Source: an uncultured Porphyromonadaceae bacterium
GTDB lineage: Bacteria; Bacteroidota; Bacteroidia; Bacteroidales; Muribaculaceae
DNA: 48,572 bases
Direction: 5' to 3'
Assembly: GCA_937901905.1 (NCBI GenBank)
Contig: CALDIF010000057.1
Coordinates: 1 to 48,572 of the forward strand
Shown: piece by piece, positions 8,304 to 15,170 of the stretch
Position numbering within the stretch: the stretch's first letter is position 1
Layout of the letters: every line of letters starts with the position of its first letter
Position numbers and translations under genes: made by a program
Notes under the pieces: model-generated
Database searches by the model: none
Told to the model about the DNA's origin: nothing
What the model saw: the letters and a program-made list of their open reading frames with translations, nothing else

Positions 8304-8455
8304 GTAATAAATTCGGATATGGGAACGATTTCATGAATTAAAAGTTGAAAAAATGGGCATAATGTATCTAAACGTCTGATTTGTAGTGGGCTAATTGTGT
8401 GATTAAAAAAAACACTAAATGTGGTCGCATTCATTGCTTTGGCATATATTGACAT

Positions 8456-9844
8456 TTAGTCTATCGCCGAGACCATTTCGCGCTTCATCTCCTCATCCAC
8501 TTCACGGTAGCGGGCGAAGGCTGCGCTGTTTGGTGCATGGCCGCTCAACTCGCTCACGAGCGACTGGTCCTTGAACTTCTTGTAGATATTGCCCACGAAT
8601 GTCCGGCGAGCCATGTGGCTGCTGGCAATCTCATTGATGGGGCGTATCTCCTGCTCCCCGGTAAGCGAGTTACGGACAACGACATTGCGAGTCACCCCTG
8701 CCAGCTTGAATATCTCCTTAATGGCGTCGTTGTACTTCTGGTCGCTGATGAATGGCAGTAGCGCTTTGCGGTCGGGATCGGCATATCGCTCCAAGATATT
8801 AAGTGCTGTTTGGTTTAGCGGCACCTTGATGGTAAGTGGGTGTCCGCCGGCTTTGGTCTTGCGTGCAATGTAATGCACAGCACCATTGATGACATTGGCT
8901 TGAGTGAGATTTCTCAAATCGCTCACGCGGCAACCTATACAACAGTGGAACACGAATATGTCACGCTGTACTTCCAGTCGAGGATAATCGCTTAAGTCAG
9001 CATTCTCAATCTGGTGCCGCTCCTCGATGGTAATATAATATGGTGACCCATATACATCCTGCGAGATCTTGTATTTGCGGAACGGGTCGTTGGCTGTTAT
9101 GCCTTCATTTATCGCCCACAAATAGAAAGTTTTTATCCTCTTGAAATAGCCATTGACGGTGTTTTGGCCACGTTCTCCTGGTTCGCGGCTTTCCGGCACC
9201 TGCTCTATGATTTTAGGAAAACGATGAAGTAGGTGATGTTCATTCTTGACATATTCCTCCAGTTCGGCTAACAAAGCCTCGTCAATCTCATTAAATTCAA
9301 GTTTGAATTTCGGCTGAAGCAACTGCTTGTATAGCTCAAATCGCATGAGAATGCGGCGCACGACGTTGAGATGGCGCTGTCGGCTAACAGAAATCTCCCT
9401 GTTGGCAACAAATTTGTCATAATACTCGAAGAATGTGGGCTCTTTTGGCTTTCTCGATTTTCGCACTGGCTTATTAGCGTCTGCCTTCGCCTTTTCTTGG
9501 GCTATGATGCACTCATCAACATGTGCAGCCAACCAACCTCGCTCAATATTCTCGATACCTTCCGACTGGATGCAGTTGTCCAGATACTGCATCAGCAGTT
9601 CTAAGCGCTCTTTGACCTCAGCTGTGTGCAGGACTTCAGGTGTCTTGTTGCGAGAGCTAACCAGCACAAGCCGTTTTGATGTGCGACGTTTGCTGCTGAC
9701 ATATGTCTCCCAGCGGACATGTTGCGAATTGACAAAAAGGTGAGTTGGAGCTTGTTGGTCAATCTTACCAAGCCTAAGACGCAGCTTGATTTCAGAACGC
9801 CCTGTCGCGTCGATTTTCGGGGAAATTGATAGTTCGTATGCCAT
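8456..9844 (-). CDS. Tyrosine recombinase (integrase) with arm-binding and SAM-like domains
   Basis: About 462 residues from ATG 9844. It integrates and excises a mobile element. An arm-DNA-binding segment is at the start (MAYELSISPKIDATGRSEIK), a SAM-like core-binding domain in the middle (FFEYYDKFVANREISVSRQR), and the catalytic domain last: CRVSDLRNL with the first Arg, the K of RKTKAGG, HMARRTF with His-x-x-Arg, and SGHAPNSAAFARY with the second His and the Tyr. All active-site residues appear present. I chose 9844 because a near-perfect promoter (9865-9896) lies just upstream; the frame continues to 9982 but would have to cover that promoter and a tandem repeat. Its attachment site should lie near it, but I could not identify it. 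Confidence 0.88.
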   Translation of the reverse strand: MAYELSISPKIDATGRSEIKLRLRLGKIDQQAPTHLFVNSQHVRWETYVSSKRRTSKRLVLVSSRNKTPEVLHTAEVKERLELLMQYLDNCIQSEGIENIERGWLAAHVDECIIAQEKAKADANKPVRKSRKPKEPTFFEYYDKFVANREISVSRQRHLNVVRRILMRFELYKQLLQPKFKLEFNEIDEALLAELEEYVKNEHHLLHRFPKIIEQVPESREPGERGQNTVNGYFKRIKTFYLWAINEGITANDPFRKYKISQDVYGSPYYITIEERHQIENADLSDYPRLEVQRDIFVFHCCIGCRVSDLRNLTQANVINGAVHYIARKTKAGGHPLTIKVPLNQTALNILERYADPDRKALLPFISDQKYNDAIKEIFKLAGVTRNVVVRNSLTGEQEIRPINEIASSHMARRTFVGNIYKKFKDQSLVSELSGHAPNSAAFARYREVDEEMKREMVSAID

Positions 9845-9864
9845 AATATAATCGTTTGTGTCGG

Positions 9865-9896
9865 CAAAGTTACGACATTCATTCTGAACCGCCAAA
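9865..9896 (-). promoter_or_regulatory. Promoter of the integrase gene
   Basis: On the minus strand TTTG (9893-9896), 20 nt, TAACTTTG (9865-9872), a close fit to the Bacteroidales consensus. It fixes the integrase start at 9844. Confidence 0.7.
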
Positions 9897-9920
9897 ATTT
9901 TGCCCCATATTTTGCCCCAT
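9897..9920. repeat. Two tandem 12-bp repeats next to the integrase promoter
   Basis: ATTTTGCCCCAT occurs twice head to tail (9897-9908, 9909-9920) directly upstream of the -33 box. The position would suit a binding site for the integrase or a regulator. Confidence 0.6.
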
Positions 9921-10094
9921 ATAAGCGATATTTTATGGTTCATATTGTGATTTGAACTTACAATAGGCTCGATAGCATTCACCTTTTAATATGCTGATAA
10001 TCAGGTGTAATAAAAGAGTATTGCCAATAACAGAAGAGAACAATCAAAATCAACAAGTATCATTATAAGTGTTCTCATCTTGGACACTATTTGA

Positions 10095-10135
10095 TTGGGT
10101 AAGTTGTTCTAAATCAGCAACTTACTCAATTTTTT
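10095..10135 (+). terminator. Strong hairpin with T-run inside the decayed methyltransferase copy
   Basis: TTGGGTAAGTTG (10095-10106) pairs with CAACTTACTCAA (10118-10129), one G.T-type mismatch, 11-nt loop, then six T. It looks like an intrinsic terminator for plus-strand transcription, though no plus-strand gene lies just upstream. Confidence 0.5.
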
Positions 10136-10201
10136 ATTCATAGAGTTTACATGAGCGTGGGCAAGTTGAAGAATTTTGTTAAACGTAAGTGTGTTTTTCA
10201 T
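10109..10201 (-). pseudogene. Remnant of a second methyltransferase-like gene (start only)
   Basis: From ATG 10201 the minus strand reads MKNTLTFNKILQLAHAH and then VNSM, stopping after 30 codons. The intact gene at 2607 starts MKNTLTFEQIIQHAHAQ then VGSM. Identity is high for the first 21 codons and then lost. It follows the DUF1848 remnant by 12 nt, as the intact pair is spaced by 3 nt, so this is a decayed copy of the same two-gene module, in opposite orientation. Confidence 0.75.
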
Positions 10202-10213
10202 CGTTATTATTGA

Positions 10214-10395
10214 TTAGCTTATGGTTTCAGATTTTGGGTTGTGATGAATAATGCTCTGTGATGCTGAGTGGGGAGTACTGTTGGCGTAACAGTACCGGCA
10301 TCCGTGGGCACAGGTATTATAGATGCCAATGTCTTTGGCGAGAATGCAGCCGCACATTTTTCGCTGTCCGGATTGAGGTGCAGGGCGCAATGGGA
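10214..10395 (-). pseudogene. Remnant of a second DUF1848 gene (C-terminal end only)
   Basis: The minus strand reads GQRKMCGCILAKDIGIYNTC followed by AHGCRYCYANSTPHSA and the stop TAA at 10214-10216. This matches the C-terminal cluster motif of the intact gene at 1629-2603 (GQRKWCGCILAKDIG...). The cysteines are all kept. Upstream of about 10395 the frame no longer resembles the family, so only some 50-60 codons remain. Together with 10109-10201 it marks a second, destroyed copy of the DUF1848/methyltransferase module. Confidence 0.8.
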
Positions 10396-10687
10396 ACTGA
10401 CGAACGAAGCAAGAGCAGAGGGCAGCAAGCTTGCTTGCACTATGCTTTGCAAGGAGGAAGAAGACGAAGTCAATGACCGAAAGAGCCGGATGCGTGTGTT
10501 TAGCGGTGGCAAATGTCGGGTGTCGGCGCGGCGCAGCAAGCCGATACCCGACTGTAAGTAAGCCGTGAGCCGAGACCGCCGAGCGTCAAGCACCATGTAC
10601 TGCCACCGAACCAGTGCCGAACTCCGCTTGGAGGGAGCGTAGTCCGTACCCTGCGTGCCGTGCGAGGGCGTTTATTGAAACGACAAA
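10396..10687. other. GC-rich structured intergenic DNA with a long inverted repeat
   Basis: No gene supported; the open frames lack recognisable products. GTCGGGTGTCGGC (10515-10527) and GCCGATACCCGAC (10540-10552) form a 13-bp inverted repeat with one G.T position and a 12-nt GC-rich loop. GCAAGCTTGC at 10427-10436 is a perfect palindrome. Composition differs from both flanks. It could be an end or processing site of a mobile element. Confidence 0.4.
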
Positions 10688-11728
10688 TCATTTCATTTGG
10701 CGAATTGCGCTTTGCACCTTCATCAATGTTTCCATTAAGCTCTCGAATGGCATTGCATCACCATAAATAAAATTGCTCACCATATTGCGGTTGTAGTCAT
10801 TCCTAAATAGTTCAAGCACTTCTCCCTCAGGACAAAACCGTATGTTTTGGGGATAGTCAAGGTTGTAATCCACATATCCAAGATGATAGAATTTGCGACG
10901 ATGCTCCACTATGGCGTGGAATAAATCGGCATCTTTAAGTGCAAGTTTCCCGAACTCTGAGTGAAATAGTTTCTCGATGTCATACAGATGGCGACTCATT
11001 CTTCTGGTTCTCGGTCGGTTCTTCTGAAGTTCTTCGTTAAGAAGAAGCACTTTCTCGATGAAAGTTCGTGTCGGGGTCACTGCACGCACATTGCAGTTTG
11101 TGGCATCAGCATCGGGGAAAATTTCGGCAATCAACGACGCCAGGTGCTTCACTTCATAAGGCTCAGACATAGAAAGGCAGCTTATCTCTATCTTCACCCT
11201 GTGATCCATATCTATATGCTCTTGACCTTGTAATATGGTGTTATAATGAACCAGTATCACAGTCGGGTCGCTATCATGGTCGATAGGAACAAGCCCATTT
11301 TCGGTTTCACGTGTTGTAAGATTCTCTATCGTAAAGCCGACAATGCCAAGTGCCGACAACTGCTCTGAAAGTTCTTCGGAAAGTGTGGTGTGGATAAAGT
11401 CTCGCGAGGCCTTCCGCAATGATTTGATTTGGTTGTTGTTTTCGCAACGGGCGAAGGACAAGCCAAGACCATCAAGAAAGAATGAGCGGTCAATTGACAA
11501 GTCTATATCCTCACTGAAGCGTTCTATCAAGTTCCATCCTTTGCTTAGCGAAGTTCCACCCTTGAAGAGCATAGAACTGCCGATACTTGTAAGCGACAAA
11601 GCTTTCAGAACCGATGTCACCCACCAATCTTTCTCGACTGCAAAAGCCGAGATGTTGTGCCTCGTCGCCACACTTTGTAATGCGGCGGCTTGTTCACTTG
11701 CACTAAGCGACTGCCATTTACTTTTCAT
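10688..11728 (-). CDS. abiEii: AbiEii/AbiGii-family nucleotidyltransferase toxin
   Basis: A 346-residue protein. AbiEii toxins are nucleotidyltransferases of type IV-like toxin-antitoxin systems that cause growth arrest and phage abortive infection; some modify tRNA. Signature residues are present: FAVEKDWWVT near 30, LFKGGTSLSKGW near 55-66 (the GGTSLS box) and RFSEDIDLSID near 70-81 with the metal-binding acidic pair. Length is in the usual range. The start overlaps the end of the AbiEi gene by 11 bp, so the two are translationally coupled, antitoxin first, as normal. Confidence 0.88.
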   Translation of the reverse strand: MKSKWQSLSASEQAAALQSVATRHNISAFAVEKDWWVTSVLKALSLTSIGSSMLFKGGTSLSKGWNLIERFSEDIDLSIDRSFFLDGLGLSFARCENNNQIKSLRKASRDFIHTTLSEELSEQLSALGIVGFTIENLTTRETENGLVPIDHDSDPTVILVHYNTILQGQEHIDMDHRVKIEISCLSMSEPYEVKHLASLIAEIFPDADATNCNVRAVTPTRTFIEKVLLLNEELQKNRPRTRRMSRHLYDIEKLFHSEFGKLALKDADLFHAIVEHRRKFYHLGYVDYNLDYPQNIRFCPEGEVLELFRNDYNRNMVSNFIYGDAMPFESLMETLMKVQSAIRQMK

Positions 11729-12326
11729 CTTCTATGCTCTTAAGTGCTTTGATAAATAGTTGTTTTATCCATTGAGGCATTACATTCAGGTCGTGGGTCA
11801 TAGTTTCGTGCTCGGGATGTTGCGTCAAGAGTTGACGTAGATGTGCCATGTCGTTCTCATCGAAACCATTTTCGCCTATTGCCTTCATCGCTTGTACGAT
11901 GAGCCTGGTGTAGTCCCCCTTGACAGCAAAATTCTTGGGTGCGACACGTTTTAGTGTAATCTTCGTTCCTCCAACAGTGATTTTACGTGCGGTGCCAGAA
12001 GTCACATAGACGTAATTCATGGGAACCTGAGTGGAAAATCCCAGCAAATTGAGCGCAGCCTCGCCGCACGGAAGCACGTCGGCATTGTCGCGACGCGCTA
12101 TTGCGCTGACAATGTTGTCAACCGATGGATAAACAAGACCGAACCGAGTATGCTCAGGCTTCATATATACACCTCGCGCAAGCCTTATAAGAAGGCCTTG
12201 CCGCATCAGGTCGACCAACACTTTATTTACGTACTGTTCGACAAATTGCCTGAAGTCGCTGTTGAAGAACAACGCGCCTCCTTCAGCTTTATTAATGCTT
12301 GATTTTATGGAATCTACGACTTTCAT
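11718..12326 (-). CDS. abiEi: AbiEi-like antitoxin/regulator (DUF6088 type)
   Basis: About 202 residues. The protein begins MKVVDSIKSSINKAEGG and contains VLVDLMRQGLLIRLARGVY, the winged-helix segment typical of AbiEi antitoxins, followed by LPCGEAALNLLGFSTQVP. It should repress its own operon and counter the AbiEii toxin. ATG 12326 is chosen; ATG 12344 adds MLIFPF. A fitting promoter is at 12366-12397. It overlaps the toxin gene by 11 bp. Confidence 0.82.
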   Translation of the reverse strand: MKVVDSIKSSINKAEGGALFFNSDFRQFVEQYVNKVLVDLMRQGLLIRLARGVYMKPEHTRFGLVYPSVDNIVSAIARRDNADVLPCGEAALNLLGFSTQVPMNYVYVTSGTARKITVGGTKITLKRVAPKNFAVKGDYTRLIVQAMKAIGENGFDENDMAHLRQLLTQHPEHETMTHDLNVMPQWIKQLFIKALKSIEDEK

Positions 12327-12365
12327 GAATGGAAAAATTAACAAATATTAGGTCATTTATTTTTG

Positions 12366-12397
12366 CAAAATTAGTGACTGTTTTCCGAGTCGCCAAA
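12366..12397 (-). promoter_or_regulatory. Promoter of the abiE operon
   Basis: Minus strand TTTG (12394-12397), 20 nt, TAATTTTG (12366-12373); transcription would begin some 30 nt before ATG 12326. Confidence 0.65.
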
Positions 12398-12608
12398 TTT
12401 TTTAGCGATTTTCTGCTAATATCTTTGTGTCAAATGAAAACGTAAGAGCCTTTCAATTGGTTGCAGGTTGTGTGAGAATGCCAGTCGCTCACGTTCCGCC
12501 ACAAAGAGAACCGCTTCGGGGCGGCTCTCTCGATGTGGTGGGCGGTGCTACTGCTTATAGATTTCTGAAGACAAATCCGTTTTCGAAGCAAGAAAAAAAT
12601 ACTATGAT

Positions 12609-13616
12609 TTAATTTGACTTTCGGATAAATCTCTTTTTTCTTTCCTCGATCACTCGTTTGTAGCTCCGCTTCATCTTGTCGTTTAAGAAAGAGCGATTGA
12701 TGAGCGCATACGTTTCTTGGGGAACATCCATGAATAGGTCGAGCACCATGTCGGTTCGCTTCTTGGGCAATCCAATCCTTTGCGCAAAACGCTCAAAATC
12801 CAATCGGCACGGATGCCCGGTTCTTTCATACGTCTCGCTCTTTTCAATATCAGGAGAGAGTCCACCCAATAGTCCCAAGTCGCTATTGCTTTGAATATGA
12901 ACACAAGTGTTGATAAGGTCGTATGCAGGAGCCAGGAAATACTCGCGCCCTTTGTTCACCAACGAGAAATTCTTCATGTGAGCATCTTCGTTGCCAAACA
13001 AATAGTTGAATGCCACCATCTTGAAAAACTGCTCCATTTGCGGCATCCATGCCGGAATAAACTTTCTTATTGCATCAGCAATCTGCGCATAGTTGCCGTG
13101 ATACTTGAAATTGCTGTCATTTCCCTGCTCAGTCATCTGAAGGATGGCAGCAAAATCTTCTTGTGAGCAGTCCTTAACACCACCCACCACATCAAACCGC
13201 TTGGTGATATACACCGGTTGCCCGCTGCTGCTGAAACACAAACCATTTGCAGCCGTGCGGATTCCATACACCTGCGCAGCTATCTGCATCGTCAAGTGTT
13301 CATTGGCCGGTAGCTGCCTTCGGGTTGACAGACCCAAATTAAATGGAGTGGGTTTAAGAATATAGGTAGCTTGTTCTCCTTCTTGGCTCAAGCGTATACG
13401 CCCGTTATCAACCACAGCTGAGAATTTCTCCTGCGCTCCCGAGATTGACATGTTGTTCATGTTGTCTCTCGCTTGTTGCTGATCCCGTTCTTTTTCAAAG
13501 TCAATGTCCAAAAGGGGTGAAACGACCACACCGTCAAAAAGCATTTTGACTGCGCGAGGCGAATAGCCCGAACAGCCGGGCATCAGCGTTGATGGGCAAA
13601 CATTTATTGGTTTCAT
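12609..13616 (-). CDS. hipT: HipT-like Ser/Thr kinase toxin (HipA C-terminal kinase)
   Basis: A 335-residue HipA-type kinase that lacks the N-terminal subdomain, which is made by the separate gene just upstream. Residues 56-65 read MSISGAQEKF, the Gly-rich loop with Ser57 and Ser59; an SxS pair at this place is known from the HipT toxin of the E. coli HipBST system as the autophosphorylation site. YLFGNEDAHMKNFSL (near 210-224) carries the catalytic Asp and Asn, and LAPAYDLINT the metal-binding Asp. Toxins of this group phosphorylate aminoacyl-tRNA synthetases; the target here is unknown. The start overlaps the HipS gene by 4 bp (ATGA). It is the last gene of a hipB-hipS-hipT operon. Confidence 0.85.
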   Translation of the reverse strand: MKPINVCPSTLMPGCSGYSPRAVKMLFDGVVVSPLLDIDFEKERDQQQARDNMNNMSISGAQEKFSAVVDNGRIRLSQEGEQATYILKPTPFNLGLSTRRQLPANEHLTMQIAAQVYGIRTAANGLCFSSSGQPVYITKRFDVVGGVKDCSQEDFAAILQMTEQGNDSNFKYHGNYAQIADAIRKFIPAWMPQMEQFFKMVAFNYLFGNEDAHMKNFSLVNKGREYFLAPAYDLINTCVHIQSNSDLGLLGGLSPDIEKSETYERTGHPCRLDFERFAQRIGLPKKRTDMVLDLFMDVPQETYALINRSFLNDKMKRSYKRVIEERKKRFIRKSN

Positions 13617-13939
13617 TCTTCTGTCTTTTTAAGTACAAACTTTCCTATAGCATCCATGCCGCAAATCATCTCCAACATGCCGAAGAAGTCGTTCTCATCA
13701 ACTTTCTTCATACGGCAAAGCGCTCGGCGGTTGGCCCCTTCGGGCAACATGTTCGTAAATACCGGGAATATCTTGTCGGCATGATAAACCTTTTGGCTCT
13801 TGGGCATATTCACCGAGACCGGAGGTGTGCTGCGGTCGGCGAGGAAAGCATCGTCATAAGTAAACTCATAGCTTCCCTTGGCCAACTCGACAAGCTGTCC
13901 GGCTAATACGTTTCCAAAATAAACATCTACTTTTCTCAT
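13613..13939 (-). CDS. hipS: HipS-like protein (HipA N-terminal subdomain as separate protein)
   Basis: A 108-residue protein matching the N-terminal subdomain of HipA: MRKVDVYFGNVLAGQLVEL, YDDAFLADRSTPPVSVNMP, then VFTNMLPEGANRR. In classical HipA this is fused to the kinase; in HipBST it is a separate protein and acts as the antitoxin. The gene lies between the HTH gene (6 nt gap) and the kinase gene (4 bp overlap), the HipBST order. By analogy it should neutralise the kinase; this is inference from organisation. Confidence 0.8.
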   Translation of the reverse strand: MRKVDVYFGNVLAGQLVELAKGSYEFTYDDAFLADRSTPPVSVNMPKSQKVYHADKIFPVFTNMLPEGANRRALCRMKKVDENDFFGMLEMICGMDAIGKFVLKKTEE

Positions 13940-13945
13940 GTTCTA

Positions 13946-14149
13946 CTACTTTACCGTTTGTTTCACTTGCAGCACCATTTCCAGACCCACCACGTCAAGG
14001 ATTTTCTTCAGCGTCTTCATCGAGGGATTACCCACGCCACGTTCCAAATCCTTTATTGTAGAGATGCCTACGCCAGAGAAATCGGCAAGGTCTTGCTGAG
14101 AGATTCCCAACAAAGCCCTTCGTTCTTTTATGACTGTTCCAATATCCAT
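13946..14149 (-). CDS. hipB: HipB-like XRE-family repressor
   Basis: A 67-residue Cro/C1-type helix-turn-helix protein: IKERRALLGISQQDLADFSG, then GISTIKDLERGVGNPS and MKTLKKILDVVGLEM. It should bind the operator just upstream (14205-14240) and repress the three-gene operon, possibly with HipS and HipT as co-repressors. It is first in the operon, 6 nt before hipS. Confidence 0.85.
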   Translation of the reverse strand: MDIGTVIKERRALLGISQQDLADFSGVGISTIKDLERGVGNPSMKTLKKILDVVGLEMVLQVKQTVK

Positions 14150-14177
14150 TAGAGTATGCTTTGTCGTACTTTCGCTG

Positions 14178-14240
14178 CAAAGGTAGCAATTATTTTTGAA
14201 TTACAATTTAAAAAGTATACTTTTTCATACTTTTTAAATT
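14178..14240 (-). promoter_or_regulatory. hipBST promoter and palindromic operator
   Basis: TACCTTTG (minus strand, 14178-14185) is the -7 box, with ATTG (14204-14207) 18 nt upstream. A perfect 14-bp inverted repeat, AATTTAAAAAGTAT (14205-14218) and ATACTTTTTAAATT (14227-14240), covers the -33 side; within it AAAAAGTATACTTTTT is itself a 16-bp palindrome. This is where HipB should bind. Confidence 0.65.
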
Positions 14241-14366
14241 TCAACTCCACATCAATGGCAGGTGCACGTCAAGTTCTCCCAGCGAGTTCAATACTCACTA
14301 ACAATTTACGAAATGATTGATTTTCTGCGGTTTCGCATTTTTCTCCTTTGAAAAATCGCCGAACCT

Positions 14367-14400
14367 CGTGGAAATGTGCTAATAATCATAGATTTCCACG
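14367..14400. repeat. Inverted repeat between hipB and the next gene
   Basis: CGTGGAAAT (14367-14375) and ATTTCCACG (14392-14400), 16-nt loop. CGAACCT(C/T)GTG also occurs twice around it. It may act as a terminator for the gene at 14433, or be a protein site. Confidence 0.4.
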
Positions 14401-14432
14401 GCTTTCAGAGAAAAACCGAACCTTGTGTGCTT

Positions 14433-14846
14433 TTATCGTTTGCCTAAATATTTATCTATTAACCTCAATACTCGTCGCTTGGCGTTACGATGGACTCGCA
14501 ACTTTTCGTCTTGTGCCAAAGGTGCATTTTGCTTTGACTCTTGCTCTTTTACTTCTTTCTTCAAATTATTGAGAATTCTTACTGCTTGTTGATATGCCAC
14601 ACGAGGCACAGGGACAAAATCAGCAAATATTCCATCTTTCGCTGCCATCATGAACACTGATGTCGATATGCGGTCCTTGCCGATTATGTGCCATCTAACT
14701 TTGCAAATGTCCTTATTGCCAATGCGTTGCTCTAAGTCAAGAACCTCAAGGAGTATCGGACTAAAGCCACGTTTGTGCTGGAAAAACGTTTGATGCTTCT
14801 CAATTCTTTTACTTGAATCTCCTGTTATGATGTTAGGTCGTGCCAT
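14433..14846 (-). CDS. Hypothetical protein, 137 aa, basic C-terminus
   Basis: I do not recognise this protein. It starts MARPNIITGDSSKRIEKHQ, has a predicted beta-rich centre (KVRWHIIGKDRISTSVFMMA), and ends in a strongly basic helix (AKRRVLRLIDKYLGKR), which suggests nucleic-acid or ribosome contact. It has no signal peptide, no membrane segment and no Fic motif, although a VbhA-type antitoxin remnant lies directly upstream, where a Fic toxin would be expected on the downstream side. It is not closely spaced to either neighbour (63 nt to the VbhA remnant). Confidence 0.6.
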   Translation of the reverse strand: MARPNIITGDSSKRIEKHQTFFQHKRGFSPILLEVLDLEQRIGNKDICKVRWHIIGKDRISTSVFMMAAKDGIFADFVPVPRVAYQQAVRILNNLKKEVKEQESKQNAPLAQDEKLRVHRNAKRRVLRLIDKYLGKR

Positions 14847-14909
14847 GTTATTTCAATTTGGTTGTGAAATACAAAAGTCCTTTTGTAGCGGAATATATAT
14901 CTATTTTCA

Positions 14910-15158
14910 TCAGTCGACTGCATTATGCTTTTTAGAATCATAGTAGTCGTCAATGATTTGCTTAGCTTCGTCAATGGTGATTTCTCCCTCAATATGCCTA
15001 ATGGCGATCTTTAGCAGGAATTGTGACGTTTGCAATCCGTCAACCTGTTGCAGACCTATCGACGTTGCCCACATCAACGCTTTCTTGCATCGCGTGGGTT
15101 CACCTTGACGGATGTACTCCTCAAGGTCTTACATATATTTCTCGTCTTTTGCCATCAT
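14910..15158 (-). pseudogene. VbhA-like antitoxin gene interrupted by an early stop
   Basis: The minus strand reads MMAKDEKYM, stop (TAA at 15129-15131), then DLEEYIRQGEPTRCKKALMW, ATSIGLQQVDGLQTSQFLL and IEGEITIDEAKQIIDDYY. The last part is the inhibitory helix region of VbhA-type antitoxins, which hold Fic AMP-transferases inactive. Relatives start M-K-D-x-E-x-YIRQGEP, so codon K appears changed to TAA by one base. No in-frame start follows before the family core, so translation should fail unless an unusual start is used. No Fic gene is present in the window. Confidence 0.7.
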
Positions 15159-15170
15159 TCTCAGATACAA

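Noticed and set aside
10219..10596. 125-codon open frame on the minus strand
   Set aside because: It is in a different frame from the DUF1848 remnant, which covers the same DNA and has clear homology; the product is low-complexity.
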